From contig NC_006177.1 in NCBI RefSeq assembly GCF_000009905.1, forward strand, positions 2,418,001 through 2,482,000: a stretch of 64,000 nt of DNA, written 5' to 3'. Numbering within the stretch: the stretch's first letter is position 1; each line of letters starts with the position of its first letter. The notes under the pieces are model-generated. The model saw nothing but the letters and a program-made list of their open reading frames with translations. It searched no databases and was not told the origin of the DNA. Positions 52,115 to 60,685 of this stretch are shown piece by piece. Source of the DNA: Symbiobacterium thermophilum IAM 14863 (GTDB taxonomy: Bacteria > Bacillota > Sulfobacillia > Symbiobacteriales > Symbiobacteriaceae). The translations under genes and the position numbers were made by a program.

Positions 52115-53928
52115 CTGCCGCAACCGCCCGAAGCCTCCACGAGCGGCTCCTCCGCCGCGGCTACCGCTTCAGCCCCGAGCAGGTGGCCACCTTCTACGCC
52201 GCCCTGAAGGCCAAGGGCTTCGTCATCCTCTCCGGCCTCTCGGGCACCGGCAAGACCAAGCTGGCCCAGGAGTTCGCCGCCGCCCTGGGCCTGGACGACG
52301 ACCACTTTCTGCTGGAGCCGGTGAAGCCCGACTGGCGGGACAACACGGGCTTGATGGGCTACTGGAACCCGGTGACGGGCAAGTACGCCGCCACCCGCTT
52401 CCTCCGCTTCCTCCTCGCCGCGGCCGAGGAGTACGGTAGCGCCCGGACCCCAACCCGCAGCGAGGACCTGAAGGGCTACATCCGCCGCCGGCTGGGCGAG
52501 GCCGGCGTGCAGGCGCATCTCCAGCGCCACCGGGATGCCCTGCAGGCGATCGGCGACCGGGACTGGACCGACGACCAGCTCCGCCGCCTCTGGCAGGACT
52601 GGTACAACGGCATCGGCCGCCTGCGGCCCGTGGGCACGATGCAGGTTGACGGGGAAACGCTCCGCCGTGCCACGGCGCGCCTGGCCGACACCTCCCTGCC
52701 CCTGGCGCAGCGGGCCCTCGGGGCGGTGAAGATCCTGCGCGCCGCCGGCGTGGACGTGCCGCTGCGCGTCCGGGTCATCCGGGCCCTCGCCACCCTGGTG
52801 CCCGGCCGCGTCCCGGCCGTGGCCAAGAGGTCCACGCTGCGGGCCGCCTGCCACGCGCTGGGTCGCCCGAACGTCGCCATCAGCAGAAGGTCCGAGGAGG
52901 CCGAGTTCCGGCACCTGGAGCACGCCTGGGAGGTCCTGGCGCATGCGTGCGCCGAGCTGATGCCGGAGCTGGACCTCGACCCGGCGGACGGTGCTGCCTT
53001 CACCCTTGTCGTGGAACTGGCAGCCGAGTACGAGAAGGGCCGGCGGCGGGGAAGCGGGGCAGTCCCGGATGGCACTGGGGACCAACCGGAGGATGTCGCG
53101 ACGGACGCAGCGGCAGACACGGAAGAGGAAGCGGCTGAGGACGAGTCCCAGGAGGAGCCCGTCCGCCCCTACATCGTGGTGCTGGACGAGATGAACCTGA
53201 CCCGCGTCGAGTACTACCTGGCGGACATCCTGAGCGTGCTCGAGTCCGGTCGCCGGGAAGACGGCTTCACCCGCGGCGAGATCCACCTCCACGGGCAGGC
53301 CGGCGATGTGACGGCCGCCGGCGGGCTCCGGGTGCCCCCGCGCCTCCGGCTGCCGCCCAACCTCTACTTCGTGGGCACCGTCAACGTCGACGAGACCACC
53401 TTCGCGTTCAGCCCCAAGGTCCTGGACCGGGCGTTCACCATCGAGGTGAAAGACGTCGACCTGACGGACTACCCGCCCGAGGTGGAGCCCACCCCTGCGG
53501 GCGAGGACGGGGGGGACGAGGCGCTGCTCGCCGACTTCACCCGGCAGGGACGGTTCGCCCAGATCACCAAGGCCGACGTGGCCGCCTGGGGGCGCAGCCG
53601 CCGGGAGTACGTGGCCCTGCTGGACGAGCTCAACCAGGCCCTCCTCCCCCACGACCTGGGGTTCGGCTACCGGGTGGTGGACGAGATCCTGGCCTTCATG
53701 GGCGCCCTGCGGGAGTCGCCGCTTCAGGACGCCCTGTCCGAGGACGAGGCGTTTGACGCCGCCGTGATGATGAAGGTGCTGCCCAAGTTCCACGGGCCGC
53801 TGAACCGGGTGAAGGCCCCCTTGGAGGCGGTGATGGACTGGGCCGGCGAGCGGTTCAAGAAGACGCGGAAGAAGGCGGCGCAGATGCTGGAGCGGGCGAA
53901 GCTGGCCGGCCACACCCGGTTCGCATGA
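52099..53928 (+). CDS. mcrB: McrB-like AAA+ ATPase/GTPase
   Basis: 609 residues from GTG at 52099 (AAGGAGG 9 nt upstream), overlapping the nuclease gene. The N-terminus (LRRGYRFSPEQVATFYAAL) leads straight into Walker A GLSGTGKT (46-53). Walker B is YIVVLDEMNL (358-367), followed by the McrB-type loop RVEYYLADILSVLESGRR, and the sensor is FVGTVNVDE (about 424-432) with the LDRAF arginine. An insert of about 180 residues lies between Walker A and B, with an acidic, variable part. McrB proteins form rings that drive the McrC nuclease. A bidirectional terminator follows. Confidence 0.85.
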   Translation: MHDFLTAATARSLHERLLRRGYRFSPEQVATFYAALKAKGFVILSGLSGTGKTKLAQEFAAALGLDDDHFLLEPVKPDWRDNTGLMGYWNPVTGKYAATRFLRFLLAAAEEYGSARTPTRSEDLKGYIRRRLGEAGVQAHLQRHRDALQAIGDRDWTDDQLRRLWQDWYNGIGRLRPVGTMQVDGETLRRATARLADTSLPLAQRALGAVKILRAAGVDVPLRVRVIRALATLVPGRVPAVAKRSTLRAACHALGRPNVAISRRSEEAEFRHLEHAWEVLAHACAELMPELDLDPADGAAFTLVVELAAEYEKGRRRGSGAVPDGTGDQPEDVATDAAADTEEEAAEDESQEEPVRPYIVVLDEMNLTRVEYYLADILSVLESGRREDGFTRGEIHLHGQAGDVTAAGGLRVPPRLRLPPNLYFVGTVNVDETTFAFSPKVLDRAFTIEVKDVDLTDYPPEVEPTPAGEDGGDEALLADFTRQGRFAQITKADVAAWGRSRREYVALLDELNQALLPHDLGFGYRVVDEILAFMGALRESPLQDALSEDEAFDAAVMMKVLPKFHGPLNRVKAPLEAVMDWAGERFKKTRKKAAQMLERAKLAGHTRFA

Positions 53929-53940
53929 GCGCAACACGCC

Positions 53941-53976
53941 GCAAACGGTGCCCTGACCCATCAGGGCACCGTTTGC
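53941..53976. terminator. Bidirectional terminator between the McrB-like and helicase genes
   Basis: A perfect 16-bp stem, GCAAACGGTGCCCTGA (53941-53956) with its complement at 53961-53976. It sits 12 bp behind one stop and 3 bp behind the other of the two converging genes. Confidence 0.75.
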
Positions 53977-53979
53977 GCG

Positions 53980-56667
53980 TCACTCGTCCAGCGGCCGGAC
54001 CTCGCCCGTCTCGTAGTCGTAGATCCCCATGCGGCTGATGCCCGGAATCGGCCGGATGTTGGTCACCGGGAACCAGACCTGCACGTCCGGCTGCTCTTGC
54101 TGGCCCAGGCGCCGGCCGTAGTACCGGAGCCCCTCCCTCGGATGGTAGAAGACGCGCTGGATCTGAAACTCCTGGTTGTCGTCGGTGATGATCCAACCCA
54201 CGCTGCCGGGGGCGATGACCGGTTCCCCCTCCAGTTCGCCCGTCCGCTCCGGTGCGCTGGAAAACAGCTCCAACGGCTCTGCTTGGCCCGCGCAGTCCTG
54301 GGCCAGCGCTTGCAGCGCCTGCACGGTGGCCTCGGAGATCCCTTCAACCGCCTCGACCCGCCCGCTGCGGAGGACATGCAACGCCTCCGTCAGCACTTCG
54401 GGCAGGACGGCCGGCTCCAGCAGCCGGCCGGTCAGGCGCAGGCTGCCGTAGGTCTGGTCATAGATCGCCAGGAAGGGCTCCCCCTCCCCAAACCCGTTCT
54501 GGGTCTTCCAGTGCTTTCCGGTGCTACTGTTGACCTCGCTGCGCTCAAACGGCACGACCAGCAGGAAGGCCTCCAACAGCAGGTCTGCAAGCAGCTTCAA
54601 CTGGACGCCAGAGTTGGAGAGCGCCGGGTGGCTCAGGATCACGCCGGTGCTGGTGTAGTTTCGGCTGAAGCTAGCCAGGTGCCAGTACTCACAGGGGTAC
54701 TTAACGGGCGGCATCTTGTTCCCGCCCCGCCGCTCGGTATATCCGAATACCCGCTCTGACACGTACAGTTCACATTCCACCGCCCGGAGTTCGCCCATGC
54801 GCACGGCGCGATGCAGGCCCTCAGGGGTCAGTTGAGGCGAGATCAGGACGAGCGGGCCGTAGGGATCGGTGGTGTAATAGCGCTCCCGCCGCACCAGCAC
54901 TTTCTTCTCCCGCTGGGAGACCCTCACGACCCGGTAGGGACGGGTGAGGTAGTAGTACACCGCCCCGGGATAACCCTCCCGCATCAGCTGGGCACTGGAC
55001 AGCGAGCCGAGCCGGACGAGGTCACCGGTGCGCTGCTCTACCGTATACTGGACGCCGACGTCCCTGAGGGGAAAGGCGTGCCATGGGTCGTCCCCGCCGT
55101 CGGCCTTCAGGTTGTGCAAATCCAGCGGCACCTGTCCGGCCCGCTCGGCCTGGCAGAGCTCCAGGAACCCAGGAGGCCACGAACCGGTCACCCGCAGGGC
55201 AATGTCGCCCTCCCCTTCGACGTCCGCACCCGTCAGGGTGTCGTACTCACCGCCCCGGCTGGCGAAGCACAGGGCATGGATATACTGGATCCGGCGGTTC
55301 TCCAGGTGGAGGACGGCCGGCAGGAGCGGTCGGTCAAACAGGCGCTCGGGCTCGTTGAAGACCAGTTCGTCGGCAAGACCGCCTGCGTCGATCAGGACGA
55401 TGCTGCCGGGGCCGTGCCGACCCACCCGGCCGATACGCTGCTGCAGGCTTGTGACCGTCTGAGGAATGCCCACGAGGATGACCATATCCAGCCCCTGAAT
55501 GTCCAGCCCCAGTTCCAAGGCGCTCGTACTGATGATGCCCCGCAGGGTGCCCTCGCTCAGACGAGACTGGATCGCCTCCCGGTCGGTCTCCTCGTACCCG
55601 GAGCGGTAGGGGAGCACCGGCAGCCGTTCCAGCAGCCGATCGGCAAGGGCGGCATCGCCCTCCCGCTCAGCCTCCGGCCCGCTGCCCTCCAGATCACCGT
55701 CGTCTACCCCGTCCCCATAAGCCGGGTCCTCTTCCGGCCTGTTGAACCGGGCCCGGGCCAGGATGGTGGCCAACTGCTCGGTCTGGCGGCGGCTGTCGAC
55801 AAAAGTGAGGAATCGGTAAGGGGTGTCGTCCACAACGGCCCGCAGGAGGTGCGGCAGGGCGGTATACAGGGCCTGGCCAGCCGGCGGACGCACCAGGTAA
55901 AGCTGCCGCTCGTGCCGGGGCGAGGTGTCGGCTTGGTCGCCGATGACCTGCACTGTCCGGCCGAAGAGCTGAGCGAGGTGCTGCTCGGGGTTGGCGACGG
56001 TAGCCGACGCCGCCACGAACTGGAGCCGGTCGCCACCAGCTAGGGTCCGCGCGGCGTGCTGCAGTCGCCGGAAGACGTAGGCGGCGTTGGAGCCAAAGAC
56101 CCCGGTGTATACGTGCACCTCGTCCACGATCACCAGCCGCAGGGAGGCCAGGAATCGCTGGACTCGGCGTGCAGAAAGGCTGCTGAGCAACCAGGCGTGG
56201 ATGATGTCGGGGGTCATGAGCACGACCCGGCTGGATGCAAGGATGCGCTCCCGCTGCTGGCGGTCCTTCACCCCGCCGTCGATGCGGCCGACGCTGGCCA
56301 CGATGCCTGCCGACTCCAGTTCCTTCTGCCAGCGGGACTCCTGCTCCCGGGCCAGGGCCTTCAGCGGGTAGATGGCCAGGATGCGCGCACTCGGGTCCGC
56401 CGCCAGACATTCGACGCCGGTGGCGTAGAAAACCAGGCTCTTCCCGGAGGCGGTGCTGGTAGCCACGCACAGGTCCTTCCCCTCCAGATAGGACTCCAGG
56501 GCAAGCCGTTGGTGGCGGTATACGCCCTGCGGATACCGGTCAAGCAGCCGGTGCGTCTCCGGTCGCAACGGCAGGTCGGCGACGGAATAGAACTCCGGTT
56601 CCCGCCCCGGCAGCAGCTGCTGATGCTCCAGCGACCAGCCGAGGCGCTGCAAGACGGATGTGATCAC
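53980..56667 (-). CDS. DEAD/DEAH-box helicase of the YprA/MrfA (DUF1998-like) type
   Basis: 895 residues from GTG at 56667 (AAGGGG 8 nt upstream). Helicase motifs are ATSTASGKSLVF (I), YPLKALAREQ (Ia), MTPDIIHAWLL, the VIVDEVHVY box (II), AASATVANP (III), SALELGLDIQGLD (V) and QRIGRVGRHG (VI). The YPxKALAQDQ and the EDR-like accessory domain are typical of the YprA/MrfA group. The C-terminal half has an OB-like segment and a zinc-free end. It converges on the McrB-like gene and shares its upstream palindrome, so it is probably part of one system. Confidence 0.8.
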   Translation of the reverse strand: MITSVLQRLGWSLEHQQLLPGREPEFYSVADLPLRPETHRLLDRYPQGVYRHQRLALESYLEGKDLCVATSTASGKSLVFYATGVECLAADPSARILAIYPLKALAREQESRWQKELESAGIVASVGRIDGGVKDRQQRERILASSRVVLMTPDIIHAWLLSSLSARRVQRFLASLRLVIVDEVHVYTGVFGSNAAYVFRRLQHAARTLAGGDRLQFVAASATVANPEQHLAQLFGRTVQVIGDQADTSPRHERQLYLVRPPAGQALYTALPHLLRAVVDDTPYRFLTFVDSRRQTEQLATILARARFNRPEEDPAYGDGVDDGDLEGSGPEAEREGDAALADRLLERLPVLPYRSGYEETDREAIQSRLSEGTLRGIISTSALELGLDIQGLDMVILVGIPQTVTSLQQRIGRVGRHGPGSIVLIDAGGLADELVFNEPERLFDRPLLPAVLHLENRRIQYIHALCFASRGGEYDTLTGADVEGEGDIALRVTGSWPPGFLELCQAERAGQVPLDLHNLKADGGDDPWHAFPLRDVGVQYTVEQRTGDLVRLGSLSSAQLMREGYPGAVYYYLTRPYRVVRVSQREKKVLVRRERYYTTDPYGPLVLISPQLTPEGLHRAVRMGELRAVECELYVSERVFGYTERRGGNKMPPVKYPCEYWHLASFSRNYTSTGVILSHPALSNSGVQLKLLADLLLEAFLLVVPFERSEVNSSTGKHWKTQNGFGEGEPFLAIYDQTYGSLRLTGRLLEPAVLPEVLTEALHVLRSGRVEAVEGISEATVQALQALAQDCAGQAEPLELFSSAPERTGELEGEPVIAPGSVGWIITDDNQEFQIQRVFYHPREGLRYYGRRLGQQEQPDVQVWFPVTNIRPIPGISRMGIYDYETGEVRPLDE

Positions 56668-56759
56668 GGCACCCACCCCTTACTCTTCGTGCATTCCCGC
56701 ACCCACCGGACGGGGAGACGGGGAAAAGTCACCTGACGTCTCCCAGAGTAAGGGAGGCG

Positions 56760-56779
56760 AGTGACAGCATAGTGTCACT
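56760..56779. promoter_or_regulatory. Palindrome B of the McrBC-like cluster (candidate operator)
   Basis: AGTGACA (56760-56766) and TGTCACT (56773-56779) around GCATAG. The core is the same as in palindrome A, 6.6 kb away. It lies 93 bp before the helicase start. Confidence 0.6.
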
Positions 56780-56897
56780 GCGGACCGGGCCACGGTTGGG
56801 GACAGGGGCCAGTTGGCGCCCGGACACAAGCCATGATATCCCACAGCGGTGTGCGGTCACCCCCGACCCCGGCCGAGGACTCGCCACAATAGAACAA

Positions 56898-56920
56898 GGG
56901 CACCCCTCCACGGGATGCCC
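56898..56920 (-). terminator. Terminator of the second L25 gene
   Basis: Stem GGGCACCC (56898-56905) with GGGATGCCC (56912-56920), one mismatch; on the minus strand it is followed by TTGTTCTATTG. Confidence 0.55.
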
Positions 56921-56944
56921 CGGTACTGGTACAAGGATATACGC

Positions 56945-57541
56945 CTACGCCGCCGGACCGGTAGAGGCCTCCTCCTCCTCGCCCCCGCCGATCACGGTGC
57001 AGGAGACCACAACCGTATCCGGATCCTCCAGCACCCTGACCCCGGGCGGGGCCGACAGGCTGGCGGCGGTCACGGGGCCGGGCTCCGTCAGGCCGGACAC
57101 ATCCAGGGTGACCGCCTCCGGAATCTCGGTAGGCCGGCACTCCACCTCCACCTCGTCCAGCTCGTGCGTAATGAGCAGCCCCCGGCGCCTCGCCTGCTCC
57201 TCGCCCACAACGACGATGGGCACCGTCAGGGTGATCGTCCGGTTCATATCAACCTGCAGGAAGTCGACATGCGTGACCTGCTGGGTCAGGATGTCCCGTT
57301 GCAGTTGCTTGATCACCACCTGCCGGGGATTGGCTTCCCCTTCCACCTGAACGTGGATGAGGTGGCCGCGGCCCTGTCGTTCGACAAGCCGCTCCAGTTG
57401 CGTAGAGCGCACGCTGACGGCCAGCGGCTCCACGCCGGGACCGTAGATGATACCAGGTACGAACCCGGCCTGCCGCAGCCGCCTGCTTGCCCGGGAGCCG
57501 GTGCCCCGGGGGGTGGCCTCCAACTGCATTACTGCGTTCAT
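56945..57541 (-). CDS. rplY: 50S ribosomal protein L25 / general stress protein Ctc, paralogue 2
   Basis: 198 residues from ATG at 57541 (AGGAGGGA upstream). Both domains are complete: SRASRRLRQAGFVPGIIYG, VVIKQLQRDILTQQVTHVDF, VPIVVVGEEQARRRGLLITH and ECRPTEIPEAVTLDV. It is about 80 percent like paralogue 1 by eye and differs mainly in the acidic tail. The promoter region is now bordered by IS copy 4, only about 60 bp upstream of the -10 region. Confidence 0.9.
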   Translation of the reverse strand: MNAVMQLEATPRGTGSRASRRLRQAGFVPGIIYGPGVEPLAVSVRSTQLERLVERQGRGHLIHVQVEGEANPRQVVIKQLQRDILTQQVTHVDFLQVDMNRTITLTVPIVVVGEEQARRRGLLITHELDEVEVECRPTEIPEAVTLDVSGLTEPGPVTAASLSAPPGVRVLEDPDTVVVSCTVIGGGEEEEASTGPAA

Positions 57542-57640
57542 CGACGATCCCTCCTATCGATGATGATCGGGGAGATGTTCCGGCCTCACCGGAACACCCC
57601 TTATATAAAATACCCCTCCCGCGGGGCCTCCGGAAGCACC
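57542..57640 (-). promoter_or_regulatory. Promoter and leader hairpin of L25 paralogue 2
   Basis: The minus strand reads GGGTATTTTATATAAGG, then a hairpin TGTTCCGG / CCGGAACA (57576-57596) and GGAGGGATCGTCGATG. Only the -10-like stretch, the stem and the ribosome binding site are kept between the two L25 genes. Confidence 0.55.
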
Positions 57641-57658
57641 TCCCTCCCTTCCTTGTCC

Positions 57659-59403
57659 CTAGCTCAAGTTTCACGCGAACAACTCGACATTCGTGGTGTT
57701 AAAAGGGCGTATGGGTAGGGAGTGGCCCGGTTCAGGGTAATCTCAGCTCCAGCCAGGGGAGTACCCCGGCTGAACACCAACCGCAGCGTGTCGCCGAGGC
57801 ACCGAATGGTTGCTCGGCACCGGGCCGCTACTCGTACCAAGAGTCGACTCCCCGCCTCGGCCAGTTTGGGCGAGTTCGTGCTCAGAAACCGCCAAGCCCA
57901 GCGCACCAGGTTGAAGGCGAACAAGACCAGCTGCGTGAAGGCGGCGTTGGCCTCATACTTCCGCATCCGAGGAGTACCAAAGTGGAACGTTCCCTTCCAC
58001 TCCTGGAACCCGGCTTCGATGGTCTGCCGTCCATGGTAGAGCTTGACGACCTCTGTCGTGGTGAGCTCCTCAGGCTGGAGCGTAGTCAGGATGACGCTGC
58101 GGACCTCCCGGCCATCGGCGTCCCAGCGGCGCATGGCGACCAGTCGCACCGGATACGGTGCGAGCAAAGTGGGGCCAGGTACGGTAACGGCTTCGGAGGC
58201 AAACCGGTTCTTCTCGACTTCAACCCAGCCCTCCGCCGGCACGGCGTCGAAGAGGCGCTTGTAGGCGGGATTGCTTCCGGAGTAGGACTTGATGGTGAAC
58301 TCATACCCCAGTTCCAGCAGGCGCTGGATCACTTCCGGCGTGCCAAAGGCGCTGTCAGCTCGCAGCAGAATACGGAGGGGAGCCAGGTTCGTCCGATTCT
58401 CCTGCCGGTACTGCCGGAGTCGCTGGTTCACTTCACGGAGGTGCTGAACCTCCTCCTGGAACTCACGCTGCAGCTTCTGCTTCCGGCGGGCGCTGCCCTT
58501 GCCTGATACCGTCTGCAGTTGCTGATACAGCTGCCTGACCCGAGCCTTCTGCTGAGCCAGGCATGCCTCGACCCATTCGACTCGCCGCAGGGGACGACCA
58601 ATCCGGGCTTCGATCCTGGGAATCAGTTCGAGCAGGCAGGCGCCGGAACGGCTGTTGGCCTTGCCGGACTTGAGAAGGCCGTCGATGGCAAAGCGCTGCT
58701 GCTTCCCGCTGAGGAAGGCGGCTGCGATCTGATAGCCTCGGGCCAACTTCCCCTGGATGTAGCCGAAGTCGGTACCGGTGTACTGCCTGGTCTCGCCCCG
58801 AACCTTCTGGCCGGTGAGGTCAATGTCGACGATGACCATTCCGGAGCGGTCTGGACCTGCTACGGCAGCCACCTCCTGCTGAAGCAGCGGGGCCTGGATC
58901 TCAGCGAGTGCGTCGGAAAGCTGCTGAACGTTCTCCTCCGTCAGCTTGCTGAAGGTCGCACAGACGGTGGAAAAGTGAGCAAAGCGTTCCTGCCCCCAGG
59001 CTTGAGCTACGGCAGGATCGGCAACCAGCGGCTCAGGGTCGAAGTTGAGATCCTTCATGTAGCGACAGTTGCCGAGAATGGCAACCAACGCCTCGACCAC
59101 CTTGTCAACCGGCGTGTGGGCGTAGGTCTTCTGCTTGATGCGCAGGTGCCGATTCAGGATCTCAACCAGGTTGAGCCTTTGAGCTACCCAGCCAAGAGCG
59201 ACGAGAAAACCATGTCGGGTGGTGGACTTGATGGCTTGCGCAGCGATGTTGGGTGTCGTACCATGAGACTGCATCAGTCGAACCTCCACATGGTGGATTG
59301 GGAGCGGCCACACTCCCACCATGTATCATTGGTTCTGACTGATGCTTTTTCAATGGGTTTCCATTGCACGAAGTCCGGGTTATTCACGCGAAACTTGAGC
59401 TAG
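57659..59403 (-). mobile_element. Insertion sequence copy 4
   Basis: 1745 bp with CTAG at both ends (57659-57662 and 59400-59403) and the common inverted repeats. It lies between the second L25 promoter and a YeeE gene whose N-terminus it has displaced. Confidence 0.85.
57664..59274 (-). CDS. Transposase of IS copy 4
   Basis: 536 residues from ATG at 59274. DDE and YREK motifs are intact. The N-terminal two thirds match copy 3 (NIAAQAIK, LAPLRILLRADS), but from about residue 325 on it matches copy 1 (NPAYKRLFDAVPAEGW, GTPRMRKYEAN), so it is a mosaic. Frame intact. Confidence 0.85.
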   Translation of the reverse strand: MQSHGTTPNIAAQAIKSTTRHGFLVALGWVAQRLNLVEILNRHLRIKQKTYAHTPVDKVVEALVAILGNCRYMKDLNFDPEPLVADPAVAQAWGQERFAHFSTVCATFSKLTEENVQQLSDALAEIQAPLLQQEVAAVAGPDRSGMVIVDIDLTGQKVRGETRQYTGTDFGYIQGKLARGYQIAAAFLSGKQQRFAIDGLLKSGKANSRSGACLLELIPRIEARIGRPLRRVEWVEACLAQQKARVRQLYQQLQTVSGKGSARRKQKLQREFQEEVQHLREVNQRLRQYRQENRTNLAPLRILLRADSAFGTPEVIQRLLELGYEFTIKSYSGSNPAYKRLFDAVPAEGWVEVEKNRFASEAVTVPGPTLLAPYPVRLVAMRRWDADGREVRSVILTTLQPEELTTTEVVKLYHGRQTIEAGFQEWKGTFHFGTPRMRKYEANAAFTQLVLFAFNLVRWAWRFLSTNSPKLAEAGSRLLVRVAARCRATIRCLGDTLRLVFSRGTPLAGAEITLNRATPYPYALLTPRMSSCSRET

Positions 59404-59404
59404 C

Positions 59405-59938
59405 GTGCCCCCGTTTCTTCCAGGGGATACGCGCCGCGCCTTGCGCTCCCTCCGCGCTCCCTCACCGTTGTCAAGGGGGCAGGGAGGCATCGCGCTCGGC
59501 CTCCTCTCCACGTGTGCGATGGTGCTGCTGAAACCCATGGGCGTCTCCACCGTTTTCCCCTCGACCCTCGGCATCCTCCTGAAGCCCCTGTTCCCCGGCT
59601 TCGTCGAGGGAGACGCGTACCTCCAGACGATCCCCCTCTCCATCGGGTGGGAGCACATGCTGATGCTGGGCATCCCCCTGGGCGGGTATCTGGCGTACAG
59701 GCTCGCCGGCGAAGGCCGTGACGGCCAGCCGTCCAGCGGCCTGTCCACCACCAGCCCGCTGCTGGCCTTCGTCGGCGGCTTCCTGGTGCTCTTCGGCGCC
59801 CGGATGGCCGGCGGATGCACCACCGGCCACGTGCTCAGCGGCATGTCCCAGCTGTCCGTCTCAGGCTTTCTGTTCGCCGCCGCCGTCTTTGCCGGCGGCA
59901 TCCCCACGGCCCTGTTGCTGAAGCGGAGATGGCGTTAG
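59405..59938 (+). CDS. YeeE/YedE-type sulfur-compound transporter, first half; N-terminus altered
   Basis: About 160 residues after GQGGIALGLLSTCAMVLLKP. Membrane segments alternate with the signature GARMAGGCTTGHVLSG (the CTTGH motif with a cysteine) and end in AAAVFAGGIPTALLL. The family imports thiosulfate or related sulfur compounds and often comes as two small genes. The native start is unclear: the bases before GQGGIALG differ from the homologue at 42969 (WTWWQGG), and the nearest GTG at 59405 touches the end of IS copy 4. The original start was probably lost, perhaps by the IS insertion. Confidence 0.65.
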   Translation: MPPFLPGDTRRALRSLRAPSPLSRGQGGIALGLLSTCAMVLLKPMGVSTVFPSTLGILLKPLFPGFVEGDAYLQTIPLSIGWEHMLMLGIPLGGYLAYRLAGEGRDGQPSSGLSTTSPLLAFVGGFLVLFGARMAGGCTTGHVLSGMSQLSVSGFLFAAAVFAGGIPTALLLKRRWR

Positions 59939-60508
59939 ATGGAACTCATCCTCGGCCTCCTGATCGGCACCGCCTTCGGTTTCATCCTGCGTCGCTCCCG
60001 GGTAGCCTCCAACGCCTGCATTCGGGGGGCGCTGGCCCTTACCGACTTCCACATGCTGAAGCTGCTCCTCACTGCGGTGGGCGTCACGCTCATCCTGGTC
60101 TTCCCCCTGAGCGCCCTGGGCATCGTGAACTTCTCGGTCAAGCCGACCTACGTGGTGGGCATCGTGGTCGGCGGGCTGCTCTTCGGCGTGGGCATGGCCG
60201 TCGCCGGCTTCTGCCCCGGCACGATGCTCGCCGCGCTGCCAGGAGGGGACAGGCGGTTCTGGTGGGCGGTGGCCGGCGGACTTGCGGGCTCCCTCGCCTA
60301 TGCCCTGGTGTACGAACCGCTGGAGCCGCTGCTCATCCGGCCGCTCAACTTGGGCCGGCTCACGCTGCCGGATCTGTTGGGTCTGAACCCCGTCGTGGCC
60401 GGTGTTGGCGTCGGCATCGTGATCCTGGTCGGCGTGATCCTCCTCGACCGGACAACGGCGCGCAATAAGCCTGCGATTCCGGACCTTGCCAGGACCGGCG
60501 TCGACTAA
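59939..60508 (+). CDS. YeeE/YedE-type sulfur-compound transporter, second half
   Basis: 189 residues from ATG at 59939, directly behind the stop of the first half (TAGATG). Membrane helices alternate with SRVASNACIRGALALTDFH and the second signature GMAVAGFCPGTMLAAL. It is cotranslated with the first half; together they form one transport channel. A terminator lies 130 bp downstream. Confidence 0.8.
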   Translation: MELILGLLIGTAFGFILRRSRVASNACIRGALALTDFHMLKLLLTAVGVTLILVFPLSALGIVNFSVKPTYVVGIVVGGLLFGVGMAVAGFCPGTMLAALPGGDRRFWWAVAGGLAGSLAYALVYEPLEPLLIRPLNLGRLTLPDLLGLNPVVAGVGVGIVILVGVILLDRTTARNKPAIPDLARTGVD

Positions 60509-60642
60509 CTCGGCCCAGGACCCGGAACGGTCCCCGGGCACTTCCCCGGGGCCGACCGGCCCCTGGTCACCCGCGCGATCCCCGAGTACCGCGGGACACG
60601 CACCTGACAGCCCTTCTCACCTGACAGCCCGTCTCACCTGAC

Positions 60643-60685
60643 CAGAGCCGCCATCCCCGAAGAGGGGTGACGGCTCTTCGTTTTT
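60643..60685 (+). terminator. Terminator behind the YeeE pair
   Basis: AGAGCCGCCATCCCC pairs with GGGGTGACGGCTCT (one mismatch), followed by TCGTTTTTATG. A 17-bp unit (CTCACCTGACAGCCCGT) is repeated about three times just before it (60600-60642). Confidence 0.75.

Noticed and set aside
50009-53961. Long antisense frames opposite the McrC-like and McrB-like genes (over 600 residues each)
   Set aside because: They mirror GC-rich codons of well-supported genes and show Gly/Ala/Arg/Pro-rich text without motifs or ribosome binding sites.
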